A stretch of DNA of 64,000 nt from Hydrangea macrophylla. Taxonomy: Eukaryota; Streptophyta; Magnoliopsida; Cornales; Hydrangeaceae. The position numbers and the translations under genes are program-made. The notes beneath the pieces were generated by a model. That model was given only the letters and a program-made list of their open reading frames with translations. It did no database searches and had not been told where the DNA came from. Below, piece after piece: positions 10,246 through 21,563 of this stretch (position 1 is the stretch's first letter; every line of letters starts with the position of its first letter). The stretch covers positions 67,000,864 to 67,064,863 of the forward strand of contig CM066993.1 in assembly GCA_033977485.1 (NCBI GenBank). The letters run 5' to 3'.

Positions 10246-10534
10246 AGTTCAAAGGGAAAGAAAGGTGGAAAGAAGAAAGCCCCTGTTTTTTAAGCTTGTT
10301 TAATTTTTAGTTTGAATTCCTGTTTAATTTTTACTTGTTTCCAATCACCCATTTTCATGATATACTATTTTTGTGTATTTGTGTGTGTATATATATATAA
10401 ACATTCACTCTATATTTGTGTTTACCTGTGTAGCACAGACCCATTTGCAAAGGAGGATGGGTACAATGTCAACCTTCAGTCTTCTAAGTCTGTAATGTTG
10501 GCAAGACCCTCGTCTCCCATACTCAGGGTACTTA
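10246..10534 (+). pseudogene. RPS3A: Captured fragment of 40S ribosomal protein S3a (eS1)
   Basis: Two exon-like blocks. 10246-10281 encodes SKGKKGGKKKA, the conserved basic start of eS1. After an intron-like gap, 10438-10462 encodes DPFAKEDGYN (the family has DPFAKKDWYD) and, in another frame, 10494-10531 encodes NVGKTLVSHTQGT (family NVGKTLVxRTQGT). There is no start codon, the frame is broken between the second and third block, and a TAG ends the last. So this is a decayed transduplicated copy with intron, taken up as genomic DNA by the CACTA element. It cannot give a ribosomal protein. Confidence 0.88.
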
Positions 10535-11309
10535 GTTAACAATCTGATTTTTTTTAACACTTGAACGGGAAGGAAACAATGGAAATTAGTTGAAACTTCC
10601 AAAACTTCCTACCTCCTCTAATATATTTGCAAATAAAAAAAATAAAGGGATTGCATTAAGTTTTCTCAAGCTCAAGGGGTTGGGGTAATTTTCAATATGT
10701 GATTTCATTATGTGGATTCTCTTGAGTCGAGTTAGCCTATGGAATTAGTCCATATGGGATTGATTACACATGTAAGGTCTTAATTCTTTGCCTGTTTTTA
10801 CTTTTTACTTTTGGCAGACAAATTAGCATCCGTTGATTTTGGTGGGTAAGTCTATGGGTTCAAGGTAATTGTCATTAATTTTCAAATTCCAGTGCAAGTT
10901 CAACTGTGCATATATTGAATGCTTATTTATTTTTTTTATTTTTTTAAAGATAAGAAGCTAAGTACCCTTGACATATATTGAATGCTTATTGTTGTGTGTA
11001 CAGATTCACAAAAAAGTAAATTATGAGGAGCTAAGTACAAATTGGGTTGCTTGATTAGATGCATAAATAATTTTGGGAATAATCTTGTTTTATTGTCAAA
11101 CTGTAAAATTTTGTTTGGTTATAAATGATTAGATGAATTAAACAAGTTTGGGAATGTGTTTGGTAGTTGAAACATGAACCGGTCGAACCAAAGTCAATTT
11201 CTGGTTGTCACTGCTTGATTGGTTGGTTTGATCTTGTTCATGGTTTTTCTGGCTTTACGATGAGAGTTTTAATGCATGGAAAAGAACCATGTCATATTTG
11301 ATATCTTTC

Positions 11310-11560
11310 TTTGTCTGTCTCCAGCTCAGAGAGATGAATACATTGAATATATTCAAATTAGTGTCATACTCAAAAGGAGGAACCAAATGTGACAGGCAGT
11401 AATGATTAGAAAATTCTATGGTGATGGATTTCAAGCATATATGGCATATAACTATGTCAAATTCGATTTTTTTTCTTGCCTCTCTCTCTCTCTCTCAAAC
11501 TGAGAGAGAATACATTGAACATATTCAAATTATCATCATGCCTTGACTTTCATTTTGTTA
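11310..11560. repeat. Internal direct duplication in the CACTA
   Basis: Two ~80 bp copies (about 11310-11395 and 11470-11548) share GAATACATTGAAYATATTCAAATTA-type sequence after a pyrimidine-rich start. The second has an expanded CT run. Confidence 0.6.
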
Positions 11561-11769
11561 GTTTTATTAACTTGTGAACTACTGGAATGTGTATACACTC
11601 CAACATTTAATTTGAACAACTGTGTATATACTCCTTAAGTGTTTGGATTTGTAGAATTCTTGAGCTTCCCTTCAATAAAAGAAGCAACAATTCCTCAAGA
11701 TTTTATTAAAATTCATTATACAATATGCATTTTTTTGTGAATTTTTGTTTTGTTATAATGCTCTGCAAA

Positions 11770-12535
11770 AATATACTAAACCCCATGCAGTTTGGCTGCC
11801 TAAAAAATATTCTAAGAAAGATGAAAGAGTAGTGCTATGGTTTCTAAATTTAAATTTCAAATTTGGTTTCCAAATGCTTGAAAGTTGCAACACATTACGT
11901 TACTGTAGGGACGACATGGAACTACATCATAGAGCATATTCAAGCATAATTGTGGAACATCCAAACAAGTAGTGCCAAATAAAATGTGGGTTACAATAGT
12001 GCACAGTGAATGTGGTCACGCTCTCCGCCCCCGCTTCCGCTCCCACCCCGCTCAAGAAGAAACCTTTGAAACCTCGTTAAGTTTAGAGCTTTCCCGTCCT
12101 CGCTCCCACTCCCGCCCCCGCTCCCACCCCCGCCCCCTCTCCCGTTTCGTGCAACTTAGGTTGGAATAAAAGGGTTAGTTTTATTTTTCCCTTACCAAAG
12201 TTTCATTCTCATCTATAATTTGTGTTATATTTTTTCTATTGTCTTCTTTTATTTTTGTTAACTCAGTCCCTAAGCATAGCCAAAACATCAATTTACACCC
12301 TTGATGAGTATATTGTTTGTTGAATGACGTGGTTTCTTTGCCAATTCACAATAATGACCCTGATATTTTGTGCCAAAAAGTAACTGTTGGATTTTATTTA
12401 ATTAGAAGCCAAGATCATGCAACAGAAATTTTCATGTCAATTACTAAACCCCATTCAATGGTTTCTAAATTTGAATCCCAAATTTGGTTTCCATATACTT
12501 TGAAAGTTGGACCACATTACGTTATGTTTATGATG
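11770..12535. repeat. Pair of diverged direct repeats in the CACTA
   Basis: About 11775-11905 and 12443-12525 share ACTAAACCCCAT, TGGTTTCTAAATTT, CAAATTTGGTTTCCA and CACATTACGTTA in the same order. Between them lies a C-rich CGCTCCCAC-type tract (12015-12145). Confidence 0.6.
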
Positions 12536-12554
12536 TATTAGACATACTAGTTGT

Positions 12555-12690
12555 TTAGGTCCCAAAATGTTGTAATTAGGTCCATGCTAACTAGGTCCCC
12601 AAATGTTGTTACTTTTGCATCCTAGTTACAAGATTTTGGGACCCAACCACAACATTTTGGGATCCAACCACAACACTTTGGGACCTACGT
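12555..12690. repeat. Inverted repeat with AGGTCCCAAAATGTTGT arms
   Basis: AGGTCCCAAAATGTTGT and AGGTCCCCAAATGTTGTT on the left are answered by inverted copies near 12635-12690, so the stretch can form a foldback. Possibly a small degenerate MITE nested in the CACTA. Confidence 0.5.
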
Positions 12691-13576
12691 TTATTGTAGT
12701 TCCATTTGGCGTATTTTCAATTATTTGAAGAAGTTATACTTCCTCTAATGTACAGTTTCCTAGTTACTTTTACTAGCTTTGGCTACATTGATGATAAGAA
12801 GAAAATGTGACAATCATTGAGGGTATGTTACCCTCAACCGTGTTAATTTATAATCAGTTTCGCATGGTGTTCATCGAAGAAGGGGCTTTTTTTTTCTCTT
12901 CTTCTTCTTCTTCTTCTTCTTCTTCTTCTTCTTCTTCTTTTTTGTGTGTATTTGGTTATGAAGTTTATGCAAGTTATTTATCTTGAATGTTTTCATTCCT
13001 AAGCTTTTGCCACAAAATTTGTGTGCATTTCTCCTACCTTAAGTTTAACCTTTTCCCTTGGGCATTGTTAACTGCGGTATTGGGTGTCATTTAGTAGGAA
13101 ATTCTTGGCTGCATTCTTTTTTTTTTCTTTATCATAAAGTCTGGTATGGAGAAACCTTGTGCATTATATTCCTATGATTGCGTTCATCTTTTTATTTATT
13201 TGATAGTTTAGAGTTGTACATTACCATTATGTGTAAATACAAGTGCCTAACCTTTGCCACTATATTTGTTTTAGTTGTTCTGCAAGTTAAAAATATCCAG
13301 TACCCCCATAGTTAGGAATTTGTTGTTGTATACATGTACAAATTGTTAATTACTTGTACCCTTTAACTATATAATAAGTTGTGATCGAATCACTTTTTCT
13401 AAAATCAGCATTGATCTTGACCAATATCAGAACTCTGATTTTCTGATTGAATGGTTAGAATCAGCATTGATCTTCTTTTATAGTCAATGTACATCATTTT
13501 CTGATAAAGGGGATAGTGTCTTAAAGTTTACATTTTATTAACAATAGTTTTTTCTTCTAATTTTAAATATGGGGGC

Positions 13577-13674
13577 GGGGGATGAGGAAGACATGAAGAA
13601 AGCAATTGGGAAATCATCCAAATCAAGCAAATGGAGTTAAGCTGCTGCCATACATAATCAAGCTAAACGTGTAT

Positions 13675-13726
<52 letters not shown>

Positions 13727-13888
13727 ACACATGTATAATGTCAGGATTACTTTATGTTGCAAAATTTTACTAGAAAAATTGTGTTTGCATTGCAAGACTT
13801 TATTGGAAAAGGTAACTCTTGCATTTCTCATTCAATTTACTTGGGCAGGGATGGTCTTAAGATGCAAAAAAAGAGAGAACCAAAACAG
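13577..13888 (+). pseudogene. Captured fragment of a PIF/UNE10-type bHLH gene
   Basis: 13577-13670 translates DEEDMKKAIGKSSKSSKWS, stop, AAAIHNQAKR. PIF8/UNE10-type bHLH proteins have a similar basic stretch ending KRSRAAAIHNQSERKRRD, so the match covers the DNA-contacting basic region with a stop where Arg is expected. A donor-like GTATGG follows, then a CT microsatellite, then an acceptor-like GGGCAG at about 13848 and a short A-rich piece to 13888 with a donor-like GTATGA; that second piece matches the next exon only weakly. Not functional. Confidence 0.55.
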
Positions 13889-14039
13889 GTATGAAGTATT
13901 AGAGGAGTAGGCTAAAACATAGTGGCATATGCAAGTATTTTCTTGTCTTTTGGCATTGAAGTTATAGCATAAAGCAACTTAGGCATAAAGATAGATCTTT
14001 ATCTTCTTCTTCTTTTTTTTTTGCTGCGTAATCTTCTAA

Positions 14040-14405
14040 TCTCTGTCTCTCTCCTCTCCTCTCCCTCATCTCTCTCCATGTCTCTCCCTAATCTCTCCTC
14101 TCCTCTCCTCTCCTCTCCTCTCCTCGGATTTAAAAACTCCCCAAAATGCAACAAGATGCACAGGGCCGTGCACAAACAGCAGCACATGGCCGCACAGCCG
14201 TGTGCATAGCAGCACATCATAGGTCCATGCACATGGCTGTGCACAGCAGCACATGGCCGCACAGCAGCGTGCACAGGGCCGTGCACAGGACCGTGCACAG
14301 TAGGACATGGTCGCACAGCCGCGTGCACAGGGTTGTGCACACCAGCACATGGCCGCACAGCATCGTGCACAACAGCACATGGTCGTACAGCAACATGCAC
14401 ATCAG
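14040..14405. repeat. GTGCAC / CACATGGCCGCACAGC minisatellite, array 1
   Basis: A CTCTC-rich lead-in (14040-14130), then degenerate GTGCACAG, GCAGCACATGG and CCGCACAGC words up to 14405. The repeat lacks stop codons on the minus strand, so several minus frames stay open; I do not regard them as genes. Confidence 0.85.
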
Positions 14406-15544
14406 CGTTGCCCTTGAGCTGAATATTTTCTTCCTAATGGTCAGGTATCTAAAGATTGCAGAGTTGTTGTTTCACTTTTCTCCCCAATGGTAAGGTGTCT
14501 AAAGATTGTAGAGTTGCTATTAACTTTTGAATTTTAAACACTTCCTCTCTTGGAAAAATTACCTCATCTATTGGACCATTTGAATTTTCTCTTGCTTGAT
14601 TCATATATCAATCAACAGATCTCCAACTCTATGAGGGTCAGCTTACAAGACCTTATTTTGGTTTGGTTCTAAGACATCATCACTATTTGCAAAGTTAAAT
14701 CCTGTCAGTGCCCTACATTTAAAGTATGCTTAAAGCTCCAAAGTTTTTCAAGATTCTTGGTACCATTGAAGACCCAATTGTCTTCACTCACTGGTGATTT
14801 TTATTGGGTCAGCAGTTCAAATAGGTGCAACACTAGGGACACAATATCATTCAGATTGCGATGTCTTCCTCTTGTATAAATTTCTGGAAGAATTTGACAT
14901 TATATGATTATAGGAGTAACCTTAGGGGCTGTTTTGGAAGCCTCAGATTTGGTTTTGGGGTGCCACTCAGATTGTAGTTTCACATATTGACTACGATCCT
15001 ATATCAGCGAGAATTAGAATAAGCAAAGAGATATATTGATTAAATGTTCAAAGAAAACTCTATATAATCACTGGATATAGTCGTCGTCTCAAAGAGCCCG
15101 TCACTATGGAGGTGATTTCCTACGCCCGTGGGTAAGGATTTTGCCACCGTAAAGTTCATGATTAGAGACTATCCCTTAGATTAACTTAGAAACACCAAAA
15201 AATTGCTTCAGCACTTACTTTCCCTTTACAGATGAGCTGGCTATAGAGTTATAATTTTTTCCCCCTTAAATAGATTTTGGTTCTTAACCCGGTTCAGGTA
15301 GCTTTGAGCCGGGTCTTATATTCACTCAATCCTTTTCGTGTAGATTATACACACGTGAAACACGTTATTTTCATTGAGTATTCTGGAAAAAATAAATTTG
15401 TTAAATTATTAAACAATTTATACCCTGTGCAAATGCACGTGCTTACAACTGTAATGTATATAATAGCATATATACAACATTAATCTTTAGAATTTTGTGA
15501 GCATTTGCTTTTCTTCCATTGCTAATGTATTTTAATTTATTTAC

Positions 15545-16025
15545 GTTCCTCTATCTCTCTGTCTCTCCCTAATCTCTCTCTCCTCTCCTCTCTCTCATCT
15601 CCTCTCCCTCACCACTCTCTCTTCTACTCTACCTCATCTCTCTCCATGTCTCTCCCTAATCTCTCCCTCTCCTCAGATTTAGAAACCCAAAAATGCAACA
15701 AGGCGCACGGCAGCATGCACAGGGCCGTGCACAAATAGCAGCACATGGCTACACAGCACAGGACTGTGCACAGTAGCATATGGCTGCACAACCGCGTGCA
15801 CATCAGTGTGCACAGCAGCACAACAGCGTGCACAGGCCCGTGCACAGGACCGTGTATAGCAGCACATGGTCGCACAGCCGCTTGCACAGCAGCGTGCACA
15901 GGGGCCGTGCACAACAGCATATGGCCGCACAGCAGCGTGCACAATAGCGTAGTAGTGTGCACAACAGGACATGCTGCTGCACATCCGTGCACAGCAGCAC
16001 ATGGCTGCATAGTCGCGTGTATATC
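15545..16025. repeat. GTGCAC minisatellite, array 2 (copy of array 1)
   Basis: Same order as array 1: CTCTC-rich lead-in, a conserved bridge (CAGATTTAGAAACCC, AAAATGCAACAAG), then GTGCACAG repeats from about 15705 to 16020. Array 1 has the matching bridge near 14125-14160, so the whole unit was duplicated about 1.5 kb apart and diverged. Confidence 0.85.
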
Positions 16026-16029
16026 TATG

Positions 16030-17337
16030 ATTTTGGAATTGAAGCTTCATTGTATGTCATTATAAATGCGAAATATTGTAGTGTGCAAATAGATAATATA
16101 TGGCAGCATTGTGGTGTTGGAGGTTCACATGCACCATGAGGCTACTCATCGCATTCGCAGGTATATCCGTATGCAAAATAATCAATGAAGGTTTTTTCTG
16201 TTCAAAATAATGCGATTTCTTGGATTTGCAGCTCCAACTGGGTCTCCTTTTTAGTTCTCACCAGTTGAGTCAATTTGTCTTTGCATTTCTTAATGTAGAA
16301 TTTTCAATTGCATTTGTAGTTCCGTTCGAAGAAGAGGACAAGGATCCAAGTAATAGGCATCATTCTTCCAATATAGAAGGTACTCCAAGATAACTTTTTT
16401 TTCCTTGTTTGCAGCTTGTAATGAATTTGGATATTTCAAGAAGTACGAACCCCAAACAAAACAAAAAAAAAATAAAGAATAAAGAAAACTTGATTGTTTA
16501 ATCAATGACTTAGGTAAGATAATTCATTATAGTTCTTTAGCAAAGTTAAATTGTAAAGCTTTACTGTGCTAGAGACTTGGAAAGTCAATCTCGTTGCCTC
16601 AAAATTAGTCAAATGTGGTTTTTCTTGGTTTTGGTTACAATACTATTTGACTTGTGAGTTTTGTAATTTTCTTAAGTTTCCATCACTGCTCCTCATTAAA
16701 TAAAGCAAATTTTGAGACTCTGGTACCATAGTCGACTCTTTGCTGCCATGTTTAGGGATTGAATTTTTTTTATTAACATTAGGATTAGGGACTAAATTTG
16801 TAAAAACTCTCATGCTAATTAGGTATGATCTGAGAATATGCAGCATGGTTGTCACTCACCAAATATCCACTCTTAATCTTAGCAAGCCCATGGAGCAACC
16901 ATTTTAGGATAAATAGAGACTTGGTTATCACTTATCTACTATTCTTTTGTGATTTCTTTTTCTAACACCATCGTCGATTATGGTGAAAAACAGGGGTGGT
17001 GATGATCCAAGGGCAGTGAAGAAGGAAGAGATTGAAGCAATTGTAAAGAGTTAAGTTGATAAACTTGGTTATGGACATGAAGAGATTTGTGTATTTTATC
17101 TTTTTGAGTTAACTTCACGTGTAAGATGTAATGTAGTTAAATTAAGAATTTGGGTATGGACAAAGATTTGTAAGATGAAACATTTTGTATTCTAACTTGT
17201 GTTTGGTACAGATTGCGTTTGTTATTTTTGTGTTTGTATGGATTATTATGCTTGTTAATTAGGTGCTAAAAAAATATTAAAAAAAAATATTGGGGAGCAT
17301 ATAAAATAATTATATATTTTTTATTTTTTAATTAAAA
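16030..17337 (+). other. CACTA right interior; two exon-like pieces, no gene called
   Basis: Two short pieces have splice-like edges. 16318-16377 (after TTTGTAG, before GTACTC) reads PFEEEDKDPSN in one frame. About 16995-17049 (after AAAACAG) reads GGDDPRAVKKEEIEAIVKS before a TAA. They could be captured exons of a gene I cannot name. The rest is AT-rich with nothing recognisable. Confidence 0.3.
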
Positions 17338-17676
17338 TTTGTAACGGGTATATCCGTTACAACATCCGTTGCTAATTTTATGCATTTTGGAAATTAGTAA
17401 CGGATATAACCGTTACTAATTCGTCATCAACCGTTAGTAGTTTTTTCAAAAAATAAAAAAAAGTTGGATATTTATCCGTTACTAAACTAATTTGTAACGG
17501 ATATAACCGTTACAAAAATTATATTTGTAACGGGTATACCCGTTACAAAAATCCGTTACTAATCAGTAACGGATATATCCGTTACAAAAATCCGTTACAA
17601 ATTTGCAACGCCATATTTGTAACGGGTATATCCGTTACAAATAATTTTTGTAACGGTTATTCCCGTTACAAATCGG
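17338..17676. repeat. CACTA right subterminal repeats
   Basis: About nine copies of the same GTAACGG...CCGTTAC palindrome (near 17341, 17397, 17467, 17484, 17526, 17555, 17590, 17618, 17648). The right end is denser than the left. Confidence 0.88.
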
Positions 17677-17695
17677 GCCATATGGTGTAGTGACA

Positions 17696-19180
17696 TTTAT
17701 AAATTTTTCAACCAAACATTTTTGGCACGACCGGTGGGACACAAGTGTCAAGATGAATTTTGAAGGGTTGTATGTACCCTTACTAACACCAAACTTTGGT
17801 GATTATGAGTTCAAAGGGTTGAATGTTTTACCCTCTTCAACACCATATTTTGGTGATAACAATTTTCGAATGGGTATATGTTTTACCACCAACACCATAT
17901 TATGGTGATCGAAAATGGTTCACTGATTTTATTCTATTATTGGAACAAGTAAAGGACCGATTGGTTATTTTAGAAAGTGAATTTCACAAAATGGCTCGGG
18001 GGGTGTCGAACCTTCTTCAAAATTATGAGCCAATAGATAAAAATAACTTGATTGTGAAGAATCTACAAGATCCTTTAATGGTGGAAATAAAAACTTCACA
18101 GCCACCCTCATCACCCATATTGGTTAATCAACCAACCAATTGTGATAAAAATATACTTGAGGGGTGTATTTTTCAACCAAATATGGTTGAGAATCATGAA
18201 CAAGATTTTGTTCATGAATTCGAGTTTTTCAACAATACTATACAAAGTGTTGAAATCTATGAATTATTCAAGCCATCTATGGCTTTAGTTGGTCAATACC
18301 CACTTTGGCTTTGTGGTGCTCATCAAAATTGGATTATGACCATGTGGATTTTGCTATGGCAAGTTTTTTATGAGGACAACGAAAATTATTGACTGAAATT
18401 TTAAGCAGTCATACGGCTACTGTGATAAATCAAACAATTTGGCCGATGCAAAAAAGGATGACAATTGATTGAATTTCCAAGTTATATCATTATCATAGTG
18501 GGCCACTATTGAATGTCAAGGCTTATTGCCTTATTTCCATGAATACATTCAACTTCGAATCTCATTTGGGTGGACCATTGATGGAAGATTTTTTTTTCTT
18601 CTTCTCACTATCCTCTTTTGGTCCAATGATGAAGGGATTAGTGGGTCAAGTTCTTTGAGTTTTGATAACGCCACACCATGGTGATTCAAAGACTAATTCA
18701 ACTTGGTTAGTATTAATGTATGAATATGGCGAGACCAAAGTCATGGTTGAGTTTATTACCAAAGTTTGGTACATTGTCTAAGACCAAAGAAGTGGTGGTG
18801 ACCCGTTTGGGTTACTAAGCCAAACAATTCTCCAATTCTTCAAACTTCACATCGAATTGATAGATTGGTGGATGAGGCACTGATGCCTATGCTGGTTGTG
18901 GTTCAAAGAGGTACAAGTAGCCTTACTCGAAGTTGGCACCTACTAATGTAAAGGTTGATTTAAGCCATGAAGGCATTAAAGAACTTGGTCTTGTTCTCTA
19001 TTGTATTATATGTAAAGACTAATGAAATGCTCAAATGCAAGTCACTTTTGGTGAGACTCGAGTATCATGGTTAAAGTTTTTCCAAAGGCCATCCAAACAT
19101 TTGGATTAATTTCCACTGAGGTAGATATTAGAAAATTCGATGGTTGTGACTTGTTTAAAACAATGTATTTTATGATTTGA
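17696..19180 (+). pseudogene. Decayed gypsy gag region
   Basis: Downstream of the Tat-like leader TTTTTGGCACGACCGG an open stretch at 17823-18392 has a coiled-coil-like piece (LLEQVKDRLVILESEFHKMARGVSNLL) and no zinc knuckle or protease. ORFs before and after are broken. I call it the remains of an internal region, low confidence on lineage. It forms one element with 8550-9349. Confidence 0.4.
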
Positions 19181-19185
19181 TACAA

Positions 19186-19975
19186 TTATATTGGCTTTGA
19201 AGCCAGATTAAAGTCATTCATTTTGCGTTCGAGGAAATTAGATTGGCTTAGAGACAAGTTTAAAGCTATCATTTTGGTGGTTCAAAATAATGATATCGGC
19301 TTTGAATCAAGTTTAAGCCATATTTTGGTGTTCAAAGCTATTACTTTGGCTTCAAAACAAATTAAAAATAATTTATTTAATATTCAAAGTACTTATTTAT
19401 TGGCTTCGAATTAAGTCTAAAACCATTTTTTGGGTGTGGTGTTTAAAGTTAATCTATTGGTTTTGAACCAATTTAAAAACAGTTTATATTGTGTTCAAGG
19501 CTTCTATTTTGGCTTCGAAGCAAAATTAAAGTCTTTTGTTTGTGTTCGAACCCCCTAATTTACTTCGAATACAATTTTAAGCCATCATTTTATGTTCAAT
19601 TGCTTTCCATTGGCTTCGAAGCAACTTTGAAGCCATCGTTTTGTGTTCGAAGTAATTAGATTGGCTTAGAGGCAAGTTTAAAGCCATAATTTGCTGTTTG
19701 AAGCTATTGCTTTGGCTTCGAAGCAAATTTTAAATAATTTGTTTTGTATTCGATACTATTGCATTGGCTTCAAAGACATTTATATTTTCGTATTCGATGC
19801 TGTTTTATTGGCTTCGACACCAATTTAAAGTCATTTACTTTGTGATCGAAGCAATTGTATTGGCCATGAGTACTATTTTAAAGCCATTTTTCGTGTTCGA
19901 AGTTGTTGTGTTGGCTTCGAAGCAAATTACAGTATTTTATGGAAATCAAGGAATTGGTTCTTCAAAAATTACGTA
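19186..19975. repeat. Tandem array of ~60-66 bp units with TTGGCTTCGAAGC core
   Basis: At least a dozen diverged copies of a unit built from TTGGCTTCGAAGCAAATTTA, AAGCCAT, TTTGTGTTCGAAG. The TTCGAA palindromes recur about every 30 bp. Tandem arrays near the 3' side of internal regions are common in Tat-type gypsy elements, which fits its position. Confidence 0.75.
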
Positions 19976-19980
19976 TGCTT

Positions 19981-20103
19981 CACTTAGATGAGATGGTCAT
20001 GACTCCTTTCCCAAATGGGAGGTAGTGGGTTCGAATTTTTGGGACAGTATTAGGGAGTGTTCTTTAATGAGAGCTTTAGCTTCCCCTGTGCTTTCGCACC
20101 CCG

Positions 20104-20147
<44 letters not shown>
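19981..20147 (+). mobile_element. Possible tRNA-derived SINE ending in a GT microsatellite
   Basis: TTAGATGAGATGG could be an A box and GGTTCGAAT (20029-20037) is a good B box at pol III-like spacing. A short unrelated body follows, then (GT)n at about 20107-20146. The tRNA-like head is degenerate, and no target duplication was found. Confidence 0.35.
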
Positions 20148-20150
<3 letters not shown>

Positions 20151-20772
20151 ATTGCTAATCCCACTAACCCCCGATTATAGGAGTAAATTTTGAATACAAC
20201 GGGGATACCATGTCATCATGTATCTCCTCTCAAATATTTTGAAAATGTGCTAATATGGAGAGATGATCCCCATAGAAATAGGGGATCAAATGTATAAATG
20301 AAGGGATTTTATTGGTTAGTTGTATCATATCACTAAATGCAACCATTGCATTAAATATTTAGCCCGATTATAGAGACCCTGTGACACCATTAAAAAAAAA
20401 AAGTAAAAAGTGTAATTGCTCAAGTTTTTGGATGCCCTGTGTAACTTTTTTTTTTGGCTCAGAATGCCATATGTAACTTGTAGTAATTAATTGCACTAGT
20501 TTTGTTTTTTTGAGGGGCCGGGGTTTGTTTAATTGGGGTGTTCGGGTCAGCTTCTGTGCACCTCAATTATTCTCCAAAGTTCTACAGTCATTGAGTGAAT
20601 TCTCCAATAGGCCCGCTTCCCATGATTCAAACATTAAACTTTTTGAATAATACACTCAAGAATCTTATACTACTCGACCACAACAGATGTGATTAATTGC
20701 ACAATTTTAAACCACCAACTTGGAGGTTAAAATGATGACATGACTCACAAAAGTTGAAGAATATATAGTTCT
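20148..20772. other. Intergenic sequence, nothing recognised
   Basis: AT-rich unique sequence with short A and T runs (20391-20402, 20446-20454). No ORF, RNA or repeat could be supported. Confidence 0.5.
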
Positions 20773-20782
20773 ATTTGAAGAG

Positions 20783-20962
20783 GAGTAAAGATTTGAGTAC
20801 AAATATTTCATAAATAAATTACACTAATATAAGTTGGAGATTATTATGTGATAGAGTTGTCTGCCATACATGAAATTACAAGGTGTTAACTCTATCATAT
20901 GACAATTTTCCACTAATGTTAGTATAATTTGTACGTAGAGTGTTTGTCCCAAATCTTTACTC
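20783..20962. mobile_element. Mutator-like MITE, 180 bp, 10-bp TSD
   Basis: Terminal inverted repeats of about 75 bp starting GAGTAAAGATTTG, flanked by ATTTGAAGAG at 20773-20782 and 20963-20972. The 10-bp duplication and long TIR fit the MULE superfamily. It has no coding capacity. Confidence 0.85.
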
Positions 20963-21195
20963 ATTTGAAGAGTACTATGGAGGAGAAAATATTCATGATC
21001 TCGTACGGTTGCTTAAATAAAATGGTATTTCAATTCAATTAAACAGGTCAATTTGTCATCTATCAACTTATTTTTAGAAAATAAAAAATATATATATTCC
21101 TAGAAGCACTAAATCTAGATTAATAATATGTTACAACAATCTCCATGTGTTACGATCTCTACATACAATATATTCTCTCCATGGAGATATTCTTT

Positions 21196-21465
21196 GTGGT
21201 CGTTTGATAAAATTGAAAATTAAGTGTTAAATTTTAAGTATTAAAAATTTTAAGCGATTGAATTTGCATTAGTTAAAACAGTATTTCAAGTATTGAAATG
21301 AAATGCATTCAGTGATTGTTTTCAATAGAAATTTTTCACTTAAAGTTTTCAGTAAGTTTTTGGGTAGTTTTTCAATTAAGTGATATGTTATCAAACGCAC
21401 TAAAAATAAATAAGTACTAAAAATTTTCATTTTTACAACTTAATTAGATTATCAAACACACCCTT
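21196..21465. mobile_element. MITE-like element with GTTTGATAA termini
   Basis: Left GTCGTTTGATAAAATT and right ATTATCAAACACACCC are imperfect inverses around an AT-rich body that itself contains TAAGTGTTAAATTTTAAG-type words. The ends fit hAT-like MITEs of eudicots. No clear TSD. Confidence 0.4.
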
Positions 21466-21563
21466 AATCTTATTTACACATACACAAGCGCGATGATATC
21501 GTGCTTATCAAATTTGATTTTCAAATTCTAAGTCAGTATATCGCATGAAATGTAGAGGCTTTA

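Larger units (their letters stand above)
9350..17692. mobile_element. CACTA (En/Spm) transposon, non-autonomous, 8.3 kb, with captured gene pieces
   Basis: Left end CACTACACCATATGG at 9350, right end its inverse ending GGTGTAGTG at 17692, flanked on both sides by the 3-bp duplication ACA (9347-9349 and 17693-17695). Both ends carry arrays of GTAACGG...CCGTTAC words, the subterminal motifs to which CACTA transposases bind. No ORF resembling a TNPA or TNPD transposase is present, so it would depend on a partner. The interior contains ribosomal protein S3a and bHLH gene fragments, GTGCAC minisatellites, and microsatellites (CTT near 12899-12937, CT near 13677-13722). Confidence 0.93.

Noticed and set aside
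13999..14402. Several overlapping minus-strand open frames rich in Cys, His and Val (also 15624-16050)
   Set aside because: All three frames stay open only because the GTGCAC minisatellite lacks stop codons; no domain, no start context, and composition follows the repeat.
20020..20040. Possible tRNA gene (GGTTCGAAT B box)
   Set aside because: No cloverleaf or acceptor stem can be built; at best a SINE head.
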